From the NCBI GenBank assembly GCA_027575805.1, contig JANBPU010000062.1:1-64000 (forward strand): 64,000 nucleotides of DNA, given 5' to 3'. A program made the translations under genes and the position numbers. Positions 1 to 12,197 of the stretch are shown here, in pieces; position 1 is the first letter of the stretch, and the number at the start of each line of letters is the position of its first letter. The DNA is from Mycoemilia scoparia (Eukaryota > Kickxellomycota > Kickxellomycetes > Kickxellales > Kickxellaceae). The notes under the pieces are model-generated. The model ran no database searches. It saw only the letters and a program-made list of their open reading frames with translations, and had not been told where the DNA came from.

Positions 1-20
1 CAAAGGGCCTAAAACAATAC

Positions 21-105
21 TAGTGAATTTTCCAGGAGTTAGTTGAATATCAAATAGCTTGTGATTGAGCCAAAACCCAAGTAATTATTTTTATCTGCTA
101 CACTT
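21..105 (+). repeat. Family-C dispersed repeat, copy C1
   Basis: Shares the order of blocks caggagt...atcaaatagc...gattgagccaaaa with copies near 5.3, 5.8, 12.9 and 49.4 kb. Diverged; boundaries approximate. Confidence 0.45.
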
Positions 106-131
106 TTAATAACTACTATAATTTCGTAATA

Positions 132-245
132 TGGGCAATAATTTTTGAAGGGTGAATTTTGGAGACCAATGATTATAGGGGAATCGCAGCCAAATGGATG
201 TCCAGTTGTACTATTAAACTTTCACCCTTCAAAAATTATTACCCA
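132..245. mobile_element. Family-A MITE, copy A1 (full length)
   Basis: A 114-bp element with near-perfect terminal inverted repeats of the form TGGG(C/T)AATAATTTTTGAAGGG at the left and its complement at the right. It is flanked by TA on both sides, as for TA-targeting DNA transposons (Tc1/mariner-like). It has no coding capacity. The internal block (ccaaatggatgtccagtt) is shared with the other copies. Confidence 0.85.
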
Positions 246-639
246 TATATGTATATATTTTCTTTAGAATTGGTTTATTGGATGTAAAGAAAGTTAAAGG
301 TAACATAAAAACATTCTTAATTTATCTCTTACAATCAATAGAATGGGGGGAAATAGTAATGCAAGAACTACTGATACTATTCCATACCTACCTTACTTAT
401 CCCCCAATTCTTGCAATTATTCTCTTTTTATTTATTTTCCTCCCTTTCCACATTTTGCTTCACTTCATCAAATTCACCTATTGCAACACTTTCTTAACCC
501 ACAACAATGCAACAGAATCAATCAAAAACAGATAATAGAGTATGAAAATAAGTGCCAAAGTAGAACTGGGAGTTCCTAAGTCAACTTTGTACTTATCCTT
601 TTACAAAAGAATAAAAACTCAATCAGGCCCTTGACGATA

Positions 640-675
640 TGGGCGATTATTTTTGAAGGGTGAAAGTTTACTAGT
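640..675. mobile_element. Family-A MITE, truncated copy A2
   Basis: Only the left terminal repeat and the first internal bases (through tttactagt) are present. The element then runs directly into an inverted family-C repeat, suggesting truncation or insertion at that junction. Confidence 0.65.
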
Positions 676-790
676 GATCGAATCTATGTTAGGCAGAAAT
701 GGGCCCTCATATTTTGACCTAATCATAAGTTAATCCATATGCTACTCCTGGTGACCCTTTTTAGCTAAAGCCTTGTGAAATTTGACCATA
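676..790 (-). repeat. Family-C dispersed repeat, copy C2 (inverted)
   Basis: Starts gatcgaatctatg and continues through gggccctcat and aatccatatgc, matching the inverted copy at 34143-34250 block for block. It abuts truncated MITE A2. Confidence 0.55.
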
Positions 791-1119
791 TACTACTATA
801 CACAAAAGTTCCATAAAACAGTTGGCCAACAAATTCTAGGCTCTTGGCTTATGAGATTCTATCAAATAACGCACAAAGCATGAGAGAGTAGACAATTTTG
901 TTTCACTTTTGGCCAAAATACCCTTATATCATCTTCCAATGGATCATATATTTTTTCAGGTCTTTTTGAAACAAAAAACCATAATTCATAATTATTTTTG
1001 TCTATCTCATTAAATTAAAAATAACAATAAAACATTATAGTTAAGCAAAGAAATGCACCCTCATTGCGACTACTACTATCACTCCCTAAGCCTGTACTTA
1101 TAGTCCCAGAATAGCCGAA

Positions 1120-4032
1120 ATGTCAGACTGTACACAACTAATTACATTACCCTACCGCTATGGGCAAGTGCAGAAGGGTCTGTATCGAGGTGGATACCCA
1201 AGGCCACGAAACTTTCGGTTTCTTAAAAGGTGGGTGCTCGCATACCCTCAAGCATATACACAGCATTAAGAGTTATAGTATTTTATTGAGTACTAACATC
1301 TGCTGTACTCCATGTATATAGACTAAGATTGAAAACTATATTATCGCTTATTCCAGACAAGCCAACAGATTGGTTATTGGATATGTGTAAAGAACAAGGA
1401 ATAGAAAATACCTGGATCAAGGTTGATACTCCAAACGAAAATGTTACTCTCAAAGAAAAGGACGTATCCCAAGCGCTTGAGGTATATATATATCCTAGTA
1501 TGAAACATATAGATGCCCTAGATGACCAGAAAGCTGATGTAAACTGTATTTGCCTTGATTTTTAGATAATAATTAACCCAAAGAACCATCCAGTATATAT
1601 ACACTGTATGGATGGATCCAATACCACCGGTATGATCATAATGTGCCTGAGAAAGCTCCAGCTATGGCAAACACCATGTATATATGTTGAATTTAAGAGG
1701 TATGCTCATTTTATTTTGTATAAAGCCTATGTTATTTTTATCGACATACATTGGTATACAACAGTTCCTTATTTATTTATGTATATTATCGAATTCCTAA
1801 AGATACGAGCATGAAGGAAATATAGTAAACGAAGAAATTGAATTCCTTGAAAACTTTAAAGGAAAGAATTTAACAATACCAAATCCCTATGTCACTTGGC
1901 TTTGGCCACATCTGATCAAACAAGACCACGATCCCAACCGATTACCCTTCAAACATGACAAGCACCCAACTGTTTACAAAGCTAAATTAAAACCTCTAGA
2001 GGATCTACGCGTGATGACACCCATTCCTCAAATAGAATTCCACAGAAGCATAAGCGACAGTGCATTCATAACTATGTCAGATATAGTGGCTTCTGAGCAA
2101 CAGACTGCAGAGACAGCAATGGCGGGTAAAGTTCTTGACCAGCCATTTAAAAGATCATCTTTCAGGAAATCTGTAGCAGATGCATCACAGTTGGCATTTC
2201 TTGGTGACAATTCTATACGGAGACAATATCATGAAAAAGAAGGTTTGGTATCTAGTTGCAATATACCCAGTATTGCGGGCTCTCTAGATAGAAATCTGGA
2301 GGTATTAGGTGGACACCGAAGAGCTGTCAGTCCTACTGATAAGAACGGCCTTCCTTTAAATGTGCAACAAGGTGCACCGCAAGTCCAATTAGAAGACACT
2401 TGGAAACAGATTATTCACGGTAAGTCACATATGAGGTTTTTCTGTTTTTGTATAATCACTATTATTGAAATTAAAATAGCTTGCATTTAGTAACGGGCTT
2501 CATTTGACAACTACTATAATATTATTTCCAATTACATTGTTTGTAGAACAAATAATACAGCATGCCAAGAACAAAAAATCGCCTCCAACCAAATCACCAA
2601 CTATGTTTGAAGACAAAAACCACAGTAAAAAGGTAATTACAGCATCATAAACTACTAAAAAAATTCTATAAAAAATCTGCATATATATCTAATTTTTGGG
2701 TTATTATATACCTGGATGTTTACGCTATACACACACAAAAGGATCCTGAAACAACCCAGCCAGAGAACAATATTCAAGCAGAAACACCTAACAGCATATC
2801 AGATGCTGCAGATATTGCTACAATAGCCACGAAACAATACCCTATATCTAATATTCAGTCAGCCGCAGTTCAGAAAAATACTACGGTGATAGAGAGTTCT
2901 GCTGATTCTACTTCCCATGAATCGAAGAACACTGACCAAGCTGGTGATCATAATACTGGAGGTGGCGCAGGAATTAACACCAGTCTTCAAGGAATTCAAG
3001 TCACGCTTCCAGATAACCATCAGTCTATACTGATAAACCAAATCTTATCGCCAACAAATAACAATTCGATTGTAAGCTACGATACCCGCCTCACAACTAG
3101 CACATTGGATCAAAATGTAAGTGTATACCACCATTCCATACACACAAGTCTTATGTTCATGGATGTATGACAGTCAGAATAAGGTATCTCCACACATACA
3201 AAAAAGCTGTAACAACAAACAAACCCTGATACAACCCAACATATATGCATTTGGCATTTGGAAAAAGCCCAACTATTTACTACTAAACCAACATTTGTTG
3301 CTGTTGTCTGTGTGTATGTGCGATTAATAGGTATCTCAAAAAGAAAATCCAGGAATAAACACCAGTAGTAGAGATATTATATCTGGTCATGAGAAGATCG
3401 AAATACAATCAAACTCGGGATCAACACAGGGATCAATGCTGTTGAGCCCAATTCGACAATCGTTTAGCCAAATGCCATCACTAATAAATAGCATACCAAA
3501 GCCTGCTGTGAGCCGTGTAATGGAGCTTAGAAAAGTTTTTGATGGCGGTGATAATGACATTAATAAGAGAAACAACAGCCATGACCATAATGACAACGAT
3601 AATACTGCTGGCGGGGCGAGTAGAATGCCATTAGTAAGGTGTCAGTCGGAACCGATAACTGAGGATCGTCTTGTATCTAGACAAACCCAACAGCAAAACA
3701 TCGAGCACAATCATAGATGTGGAGATACATCAAAACAAGATGATGGTCAATCACAACAAACAATAGTGTTAAACTCTGGTGTATACCGTGTAAATCCGAC
3801 GGTCGATCGGGAATTGATATCGGGAATGGATGGTGATTATCAGCAGAATGGTCTTGGTTTAGCAAGTAGTAGTGGTGGCAAATTAAACCGGGCTTTGTAT
3901 GAAATTGGCCAAGAAGCAAGTACAAATGGTGACGGCGAAGGTGAAGAAGATGAAGATAGTAGTGAGACTATTGAGGAAGAAGTGTTATCCATTTTAGTTC
4001 GAGCCTTGGCTATTGAAGGATTAGGAATGTAG
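1120..4032 (+). CDS. OCA/Siw14-family tyrosine phosphatase-like protein (probable pseudophosphatase)
   Basis: Seven exons: 1120-1229, 1322-1481, 1566-1699, 1803-2419, 2547-2632, 2742-3116 and 3331-4032; 727 aa. All junctions have GT and AG ends and keep the frame; intron 1 has a perfect TACTAAC branch point at 1291. The first ~170 residues match the fungal Oca/Siw14 atypical phosphatase fold: an N-terminal YRYGQVQKGLYRGGYPRPRN block, then a P-loop HCMDGSNTTG at residues 103-112. The canonical signature is HC-x5-R, but here the Arg position (residue 110) is Thr, as I recall for the Oca6/Oca4 branch, so catalysis is doubtful. Yeast members are about 200-360 aa. The ~550-residue C-terminal tail here is Ser/Asn/Gln-rich, looks disordered and ends with an acidic stretch. 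The family acts in the cytoplasm in stress and inositol-pyrophosphate signalling; the exact role here is inferred. Start chosen as the first ATG that keeps the conserved N-terminus. Confidence 0.85.
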
Positions 4033-5261
4033 TATGGTTCGCTATGAATTGCCTTTTGCAGTTATTATTAGTCTGTTTGTAATTTTTATATGTGCATTCA
4101 AAACAAATAATGCAAGTATATATTACCACTCATTACATTTTACAAACCCTCCCCCACCTTACCTGACATAGAAAATTTCATCATTTTCAACCCTAGAGAA
4201 GTGTGGTTATGGAATAGCAAAAAATTTTGACAATTTGTGACCATTAACTATGCCACTTTGTTATGCGGTTTGTCATATGTTACAATATTTGGTTATTATT
4301 TGCAGGTATTGGTGACAGTAGTTGCTATAATACAAGGCATCTTTTATCGAAAATATAGTCTTTGTTAAGAGTATTGTCATTTTGGCTGCGTAAATGTATT
4401 TGGTCAAATTATACTACTAATCAGCCACACAGTGGCTGTGGATAAGTCACAGAAAAGTATATCATAGATTTGAATTATAGTTTTCAATGATGGCAAAAGT
4501 TCTGATGTATGTAAAGATATATATATATATATATTATTGTTATTTGATTCCTATTAACTTTCAATTATTATTATTATTTCTTTTGTTTGCATCTGTATGT
4601 ACTTTTTAAATATTTTTTGATAATGATTTTTGGGGACCGTTTATGCCTAATAGTTTATGAAATAAAGCCATATCAGAGAGAATTCGTGAACTGTGATAAA
4701 ACAATGCCCGTTGACAATAAAAAATAACTTATGCAGGGGCTGTGGCATTTGCTCACCACCACTTTAAAACCACCATATGGCACATTAAATAACAACTGCA
4801 ATGAGGTGCTGAGAGATAAGTAGTTGTGTCTTGAAAACCAGGTAAATGTTAGAGAGAAGGCCAATGTGTTTTATGAACATGTCTGAATAAATCAATATCT
4901 CCACACTGTATGTGGCTCCGGATTCGGACCAATATATTGCGAATCCAGGATTATTCAAAGTCCAGAGCCACAAATTGAATTGTGGATTAAACACAACAAA
5001 AAAGTGGCTATGATTGTTTTTTAAAAATGTTCGTGGTTTACAGGATCAACATGGGTTACAGTGTAAATAACAGTTTTGAACAAAATAATATATTAAATAA
5101 GCTGCAACGATTCCTTATTGGCTTTATTTCAAATCTTTTGATTGGGTTCCAACATTTTACTGGGTATCCTAAGCCATTGTAAAGGCATTCGTCATTCAAC
5201 TAATTCGTTTCCGAAGAGTTGTTATACCATATGTTGCTAGATAGTCAGACTTTAAAATGAC

Positions 5262-5370
5262 TTTGGCAGAAATGAGCCTCAGGAGATACATATAAAATGG
5301 CTGCCGGTTGGGCCAAAATATGAGGACCCATTTTTGCCTAATTAATGCCTGGTCACTAGTGAAGTTTCAC
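5262..5370 (+). repeat. Family-C dispersed repeat, copy C3
   Basis: Contains cctcaggaga, ggctgccggttgggccaaaa, gaggacccatttttgcctaa and gtcactagtgaag, the fullest forward copy of family C together with the one at 49.4 kb. Confidence 0.55.
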
Positions 5371-5761
5371 CAGATACTTTACAACTGGGTTTTGATGAAG
5401 TGAAAATAATACTTTCAAGGGATACTTTGCAAATGTTGAGATTCTACCACACCGTTATATTCAAGTAAATCTTTTACAGACCGCTCTACCAACTAGTTTA
5501 TCCAGAACTGGCTGATTGGCATTTGAATATACCCAAAAGGATTTCACTACAATGCAAACAAAGATGGCGACAGTCCACCATCGATCTTAACCATAAACAG
5601 CAATCCTGTATAATCTTGTATGACGATATTCTACAGGAGGTCCCACCGCCACCAACATCAGCACTATTTGTATTTAAAATGCTGTGTGTCTTGTGTCTGC
5701 GTGAAATATTTCTAACAATATGGTCAAAGCTGACAAGGTCATAGACAAAAGTGATGCGAGT

Positions 5762-5850
5762 ACTCAGGAATTGCACACCAAATGGCTTGTCATTGGGCCA
5801 AAATCCGAGGACCTACTATAGTTTAATTCACTACCTGACTATTAGTTAAA
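5762..5850 (+). repeat. Family-C dispersed repeat, copy C4
   Basis: Contains tcaggaattgcacaccaaat, then ggcttgtcattgggccaaaa and gaggacct in the family-C order. It directly precedes MITE copy A3. Confidence 0.55.
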
Positions 5851-5860
5851 TCTTATCATT

Positions 5861-5949
5861 TGGGCGATAAATTATGAAGGGTGGCAATCACAGCCAAATG
5901 GATGTCCAGTTTTACTAATAAACATTCAACCTTCAAAAGTTGTCTCACA
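5861..5949. mobile_element. Family-A MITE, internally deleted copy A3
   Basis: Has the left end tgggcgataaattatgaagg, the shared block ccaaatggatgtccagtttt and a diverged right end. About 25 bp are missing after the left inverted repeat compared with full-length copies. Confidence 0.65.
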
Positions 5950-8302
5950 TATGACCAAATCCGTATATCAACTAATGCATCTGAAATGTCCAAGAGTAAA
6001 CAGAGAGCATGTGCTTCTAGCACCTCTATCTCTTTTACTTGAGGATTTGAAAGTACAAACAATATAGCGGTTTAAAGAAAGCTGTCCATTTGTGTTTGCA
6101 ATCAACGTTGTTTAGTAAATAGCGTGACCGGTTCTCACATGGCATTACATGTATATAGCACAAATATGCTCTCTCTAATTCAGTCAGAGAAAGAGATTTA
6201 CCTGACCCTCGAACACACAATAGGACAACCGCGTTGCTAAAAATCAGCAAGCAGATGAAGCACATCTACATACATATTCATGTGCAAGTATCATTTGTAT
6301 TGTATCTAATCTTGTTTACGTCGTCAAACACCGCTCTGCCATTGGAGTACGTGTGTGGCCTTGACCGTCACAGTATATGGACTGCATGCCTCTCAAACTG
6401 ACCTACTGTTGTCGCTTCTAGCGTTATAGTGACCTAAGCTCCGGAAGTAAAAAGCAATCAGTGATTGTTTTTAGTGCTAACAGCGGCGGTAGTGGCAAAT
6501 GAAAAGAATTATTGGCAGTAAAGCTTAACAATAATATCCGTTGGGAATAAAACTTCCAATAGTACCAACAGAAACAGCAACACCACAACTACTGCTGCCA
6601 GTACCAGTTATGAATTGAAAGAAGTCTAGCACATGTTCTTTGTTTGTTTGATTGGCTTCGCATATTATTCAAAATTGCCGAATTTACGGTTCAAGCTGAA
6701 CATCATTGGCAAGTTTACACAGAGACACCACGCACCCTGCTGTATTTGTGTAAGTTTCCTCTTTAGCTCAATCAAAGGTTTTTTGGGTGGCTTGCAGGTA
6801 AAACAAGCGCTGGTGCTAGTTTGAATCCAAGCTCCCTCTGTGAGGAATGTTTTGTAAATGATAGTGTGACAATGATGATGGAATGGGGGGATACTATCGC
6901 AACAATTCCAAATAAATATCTGCTTATACTATCCCCATTCACACACCCACATACATACATACACAAATACACCCTCTGTATTCGTCCAATTTGGCTATAA
7001 AAGAAGGTTTGTGCAAGTCATCAAAAATAGATATGATGGCGTATATTGTGGCAAAAGTAATGTCCGAGCTCTATATGGAATGTCAAAAAGCCATCTTGGA
7101 TCAAAGACTCACGGTGGGTATCGACTCTTAAAGAAATGAGCAAATATTTCAAATGGGGTGGTGGTAATAAATATCGAATGCAATTCGAATTCTTGATTTT
7201 CTTGGCACAGGCTTCAGGAGGGGAGCTGCATGTCTAATGTTTAGGAACCTTGAAACATTTACACATCATCCAATATTCGCGGCGCCTCTAGAGTTTCATC
7301 ATTGTCACGGCTTTTATTAAAAAAGATAACGATGATGGAATTCTGCGGTTCATGTGATGGGGAACATTTACTCTGGTTCTCTAAGGCTGTTTGTATTGGT
7401 GTTAATCTGCGCGAAATATGTGTGAAAATATTCAAACATCCACTTTTTTGTTCATTGTTGAAACTTGGGATTCCTGCACAATGACAACCAAACCTTTAGG
7501 AACAATTGCTGGGCAATTCCTTGGCAACAAATCATGAGGTTGGTTGAAATGCAATACTTGTCACTGACTAATGGCAAGAGAGAGGGATTTGGTTTCCCCA
7601 GGCTGTGGTCAGATAGTATGCAGGGAAGTATCAGCCTTGGTGAGACGGAGAAAGGGCAAGAGTCAGATTTGTCAGAATGTATGTATGCACGTAGGATGTG
7701 CGAGAGCCGTGGGCTTAGTTACACATCTTGTGTGGAAATTAATGTTAGTCACAACAGAGAGGTACATCTAAACAAATGTCACAGAGGCACGCACACACAC
7801 GCAGAGTATCTTAGATTATAGATGGGTCTACTTGATGGACCAAATGGGTCGGGAGCCCAAGCATTCCGTCTCGACCGAAGAGCCCAATGTATGTACAAGC
7901 CAGTGCAGTGTGTCCGTTTTGGATGTTTATTGTAGAGGAACAGCTCTGTGTGGATACTCTCTATGTATGGTAATTGGGCGATCGCAGCTGAATTGCAATA
8001 TCCTCAGGGCCTGGCCAACCAAATAATTGCGGACTGTTGCCGCGGCTCCAGCAGCTAGCAGCAGGGAACCCGTGAATGTGTGACAATATGGTTTATTGGA
8101 GCATTTTGGTGGCACTCTGGTTGAATATTTTTTTGCTATGCTTTTTTGTTTACTTGCACCTGAGAGTCAATACCCCCCTCACCCTTCGCTCTCCGCTGGT
8201 TGGCCTGCTGCGACTGCGATTTTGCCAGTGGGCAGTCCTTATGTTACTAGAATATTGCAATTTTGTTGCTCCAAGTCCTAGCCCTCAAGGCCAGACCAAA
8301 TA

Positions 8303-8310
8303 CTATAAAT
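8303..8310 (+). promoter_or_regulatory. TATA box of Ser-rich GPI protein gene
   Basis: CTATAAAT lies about 175 bp upstream of the ATG at 8486 and is followed by a pyrimidine-rich stretch (cccccttcccccg) typical of fungal leaders. Confidence 0.45.
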
Positions 8311-8485
8311 TCCTGACCCCCTTCCCCCGTTTTTAAAGATCCCCTACGCTTCTTCGCTTTCTTGCTCTTTCAACCACTCTCTCTTTTTCACTTTACACAT
8401 TCCTTACTAATAGCACTAATCTTGCTAGTATCTTACACTAATATTATTTAGATAATATCTGATACCTTGATCCATAATATTAATA

Positions 8486-9109
8486 ATGCACTCCATCAAC
8501 ACCGTCGCCGTTCTTGCTGCCCTCGCTGCCCTTGCCAACGCCCAGGGAGGTCTTGAGCAGTACTTCTCTGCCAACTACGACCAGATCCGTCCCAGAATCA
8601 ACACTGCCATCGGTCAGTTCAGCGCTGCCCTTCCTGAACTCTACAACCAGTTCACCAGCGCCCTCGGTGGTTCCACTGAGCTTCCCGCTCAATTCAACCC
8701 CCAGCAGTACTCCCAGATCATCGGTGCCTTCGGTGGTGAGGAGGCCGCTGTCTCTGCTCTCCAATTGATCGGTATCACCGTTGATGCCGGCCAGGCTCAG
8801 CCCACTGGCTCGCCCACCGGTGCTACAGAGAGCGCTTCTGGATCCTCTGCCTCTGGATCTTCTGCATCTGGCTCCGAATCCTCGGCTTCCGGCTCTGCTT
8901 CCGGCTCTGAATCCGGATCCTCTGCATCTGGATCTTCTGCCTCTGGCTCATCCTCAGGTTCCTCCTCCGCTCGGCCATCCTCCTCTGCCTCAAGAGGTTC
9001 CAGCGCCTCTCAAAGCGGAGCTTCCTCCAGCCAATCCGAAGGTGCCGCTTCTCAGCTCACTCTTGGTTTGGCCGCCGCTGCTGTCGTTGCTGGTGCCGCT
9101 CTCTTCTAA
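8486..9109 (+). CDS. Secreted Ser/Ala/Gly-rich GPI-anchored surface protein
   Basis: Single exon, 207 aa. A signal peptide (residues 1-19, ending ALANAQ) is followed by a folded region of about 90 residues containing YFSANYDQIRPRINTAIGQF. Then comes a roughly 70-residue Ser-Ala-Ser-Gly low-complexity stalk (about residues 113-185) and a hydrophobic C-terminus preceded by small residues, the layout of a GPI attachment signal. Such proteins end up on the plasma membrane or in the cell wall, with the stalk probably O-mannosylated. Codons are strongly C-ending compared with neighbouring genes, suggesting high expression. The globular part weakly resembles the two GPI proteins at 10.1 and 14.9 kb in layout, not clearly in sequence. 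No specific function can be assigned. Confidence 0.85.
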   Translation: MHSINTVAVLAALAALANAQGGLEQYFSANYDQIRPRINTAIGQFSAALPELYNQFTSALGGSTELPAQFNPQQYSQIIGAFGGEEAAVSALQLIGITVDAGQAQPTGSPTGATESASGSSASGSSASGSESSASGSASGSESGSSASGSSASGSSSGSSSARPSSSASRGSSASQSGASSSQSEGAASQLTLGLAAAAVVAGAALF

Positions 9110-10100
9110 AAAGCTGTTGCTACTATTTCACTCAACAATATATCATACATTTCAGAAATAAGTTTCAACAAGCTCCATCTCTACCTAACCCTTCTTCTTA
9201 CTCCTCTCCCTTCAGCCCCATATATATACACACACCTTCCTTTTAAATTGTAATAAACGTATTGATTTCATTAATATGAACGTCTATTAAATTATAAATC
9301 ATTCTGTTGTTGATCTGTTGTGTATATATTTGAAGAATAGTTGATGATAAATCACGAAATTGGGTCCACTCAATTTGTTTTGCTTTCTAAAGTCCAAGGC
9401 ATGAAAAAAGTTATATTAATTATAGTCACAATTTAGGCCTGATGATGGAATTTCACTTGTGATCAGCCATAAAATGACTGTGTTTAAATCCTGACTGAAA
9501 AATGCCTCATAATCCTCCTCATTTTTGCCAATGACCTTGTGAATCTTGGCCTTATGCTTTGTGAGGTCATCAACTCCACCAAGTTCCTAGTAGCTTTATT
9601 CAATTCTTCTAGCGAATTCAAATATCTATTAATCCTTATAACCACCAGTATGCGGGATTATAAACACTTTAATTGATTCCAAGACAATGGAAAGCACAAT
9701 ATGACATAACAAGTAAACTTTCAGAGCACATTGATCCACATCTCTCTACGCAAATGAGTTTAAACACAGCTGAATTTATTGAGCCAGATCCAAAAACACT
9801 GAGGGTTCACAATGAGAGAAAAGTTCATTCTGTAGATGTGGCGCTATTGTTTGCCGTTTTAGGACTCCTCTTCCTTCCTTTGTCTTGTGAAGACAGTTTG
9901 TTTACATTGATGGTTTGGGAATTTTATTTATTCCACCCCGATGCCTTTTCTTTGGCATCCAACATTTCTTTCTTCCGCTCGCTACCTTCCCTACCTAACT
10001 ACCCATCTACCTATATTTTCCGATACCACTCGTGCACATATACATACTTGCTTGAAGCAAACTTTCGACCTCTACCACATCTACGATACAAAATAAAACA
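9110..10100. other. Intergenic region
   Basis: I see no supportable gene. A 143-codon open frame at 9673-10104 starts with TTG and overlaps the next gene's ATG, so it is discounted. A pyrimidine-rich leader (ttccttcctttgtcttgtg, then ctaccttccctacctaac) precedes the gene at 10101. Confidence 0.5.
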
Positions 10101-10778
10101 ATGAAATACACTACATCTTCTCTTCTTTCTGCCATCCTCGTAACCTCTTTTGCTGGACACAAAGAGGTAGATGCCAGAGTTGTTGGTGCTTTGATAACAG
10201 ATACGAACCCTACAAGTGCTTCAGTTAATGGCCAGTCCATAATCAGCAAGGAATGGAAGTCCATGTTTTCTCCCGTCTACCAGTCCATCTTGGATTCTCT
10301 TAGCGCTAACGACAAGAGCGACTACAGCCGACTTGGTGCAACACATGTGCCAGCCACGTATGATTATCAGTGGGCCAAGAACCTGTTTGACAACGGCTTC
10401 AACTCTTTTCTATTTAGCAATCCGGGAAGCAATGAAGGTCTTTCCTTGGTGGATTCGAATGGCCAGCTGCATACTCTCCGCACTCAAGACTTGAGCTTGT
10501 ATATGTCGCCTACTAGTGGTCCAGAATCTCAAGACCATTCTTCTGCCCACAAGAGTGGTGCTCATAGTGACAGTGATAGTGGAAGCGACCACGGCAGCCG
10601 CCATCATAGTAATGGTGATGACGACTCATCTAGCAGCAGCAAGCATAGGTCTCGCCACAGTAGTAGCGAAAGCGAAGATTCCGAATCTACTGGAGATGCT
10701 GCCTCAAAGGCCATTTCCATACCACATATTGCTGGTCTTATGGCTGCTGTTATGGTCGGAACATCCGCTTTGATCTAA
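10101..10778 (+). CDS. Secreted GPI-anchored protein, paralogue of the 14.9-kb gene
   Basis: Single exon, 225 aa, ATG in context aaaacaATGa. Signal peptide at residues 1-27 (MKYTTSSLLSAILVTSFAGH onward). A conserved domain of about 100 residues follows, with the blocks SPVYQSILDSLSANDKSDY and WAKNLFDNGFNSFLFSNPG. Then comes a Ser/His/Asp-rich low-complexity stalk (about residues 140-200) and a hydrophobic C-terminal GPI signal. The gene at 14901 has the same order and closely related sequence (for example SPVYQSILDSLSANDK versus APVYKEILGSLSANDK), so these are diverged duplicates about 4.8 kb apart on one strand. Surface location is inferred from the two terminal signals; function unknown. 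Confidence 0.85.
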   Translation: MKYTTSSLLSAILVTSFAGHKEVDARVVGALITDTNPTSASVNGQSIISKEWKSMFSPVYQSILDSLSANDKSDYSRLGATHVPATYDYQWAKNLFDNGFNSFLFSNPGSNEGLSLVDSNGQLHTLRTQDLSLYMSPTSGPESQDHSSAHKSGAHSDSDSGSDHGSRHHSNGDDDSSSSSKHRSRHSSSESEDSESTGDAASKAISIPHIAGLMAAVMVGTSALI

Positions 10779-11300
10779 ATTTCTTTATAACGTATTTTGT
10801 GACTATTTCAATCATTAGTTTATTAATGGCACTTTTTATGAAATTCAAAGATATTTTTGATTGAAATTATAATAAATTATTTAAATGGCTTTATACCACA
10901 AGCTATTGGGCATAAAAGGCCCCCAAAATTTGTTATCAAAAACTATAATGAAAATACACACACATATTAACAGAAGGAACAATAGCAAGCAATAGTTAGC
11001 AACAATCAAATCACACTAGGACAACCAATAAAAACAATACATACATTCAAGGGAGAAGTCAGTTTCACACCATTCCCAAAAGGGCAATATATATATCTTT
11101 ACATACATCAGAACTTTTGCCATTATTAAAAACTATAATTCAAATTTATCATATACTTTGCTGGTACCCACCCACAGCCATTGTGTGGCTGATCAGTAGT
11201 GAAATTATTTAACTATAAAATGTGTTGAGTTAGTATTTGCATATGCGAAAGAGATTTGTATCACCATTTCAGTGCATTATATAAATAACAAGATGGTCGT

Positions 11301-11420
11301 GTCTCCTCAAAGTGTGTCAGAATAATCTTGCAAATATCAACCCAAAATGTATACCCTGTGGACCAGGTTTGCAGGAGACACAGAAGGGATACTGCACTGT
11401 TGCCTTTTGTTGGAGAACTA
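11301..11420 (+). repeat. Family-B dispersed repeat, copy B1
   Basis: Begins gtctcctcaaagtgtgtcag and continues through ggaccaggtttgcaggagac to ttgttggagaact. The same block order occurs at about 13.1, 13.5, 33.1 and 61.8 kb. Confidence 0.6.
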
Positions 11421-12079
11421 ACCAGGTGTATCTCGAATTCTGCATAGTTTTACTAAAGAAATTAACTGAATATCGATATATAATTAATTTTGAGGAGGTT
11501 TGAAATTCAAGCTATGCTTCAAAGGAAATTAAAGTACTTGATGTCTCCAAACTTTATAATTTAAATATCGAAATGTGCTACCACAAACACTATTTCTGAT
11601 ATTAGATTTCTCTGCCCACTTTATGTGGCGTTTAAATACCAAAGAAAAATGAATAAAGCCATGGTTTTATTCAAACAATTAATGCTTTCTTAAATTATCA
11701 GGCTTCCTACATACCTTATACACACATTTTAACTATAAAAGCCTTTGAGAAGAGCCCCTCCAAGCCATCATATAATCGCATTTATCAAGAAACTATCATT
11801 TTCATACATTTCTATAATGCATGGTTTGAAAGACTCTTTCTCAACTCTTTCATCCTAAATGTTGCCAAGAGGCCTGTGGCTATATTAGAAATCTACTAAA
11901 GTTATCTGCTAACAAAAGGACCATGAGTAATGATGGCTGACCTTATGTTCAAGCAGCAACAAAGGTCTCTATAAGCAGCTTAGTGAGGAGCAGTGCAATC
12001 ACCTGGCTACCTGCTTATGATGAATCTAAACAGCTTCGAAATAACCAATAGAGCCTCAACCAAAGGCTTCATCTTCGAG

Positions 12080-12087
12080 TATAAATA
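12080..12087 (+). promoter_or_regulatory. TATA box of acidic secreted protein gene
   Basis: TATAAATA is 111-118 bp upstream of the ATG at 12198. It is a canonical TATA element and the only strong one in the preceding few hundred bases. Confidence 0.55.
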
Positions 12088-12197
12088 GGTACCCATATAC
12101 CCGCATTTATAAATACAACATCAACCAACTTTTCTATATTTTTAAATACACATACACTCGCGCCCCGACAATACACAAATTGATATTATTACCAACA

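Larger units (their letters stand above)
1..1119. other. Intergenic region with repeat copies
   Basis: No supportable gene. It holds one complete family-A MITE (132-245), one truncated family-A copy (640-675) and two family-C copies (about 21-105 and 676-790). The remainder is AT-rich and presumably contains the promoter of the phosphatase-like gene that starts at 1120. Confidence 0.6.
4033..8485. other. Long intergenic region
   Basis: No ORF here shows protein-family features or plausible splice structure. It contains a shortened family-A MITE (5861-5949) and two family-C repeats (about 5262-5370 and 5762-5850). From about 7.5 kb the base composition becomes less AT-rich toward the next gene. 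The last ~180 bp hold its promoter. Confidence 0.5.
10779..12197. other. Intergenic region
   Basis: Holds a family-B repeat (11301-11420) and the promoter of the acidic secreted protein. No gene seen. Confidence 0.5.

Noticed and set aside
7465..7821. 118-codon forward ORF in the long intergenic region
   Set aside because: No recognisable features, no splice context and no typical start context.
9673..10104. 143-codon ORF upstream of the GPI protein
   Set aside because: Starts with TTG and overlaps the ATG of the following gene; its sequence is simply the leader region.
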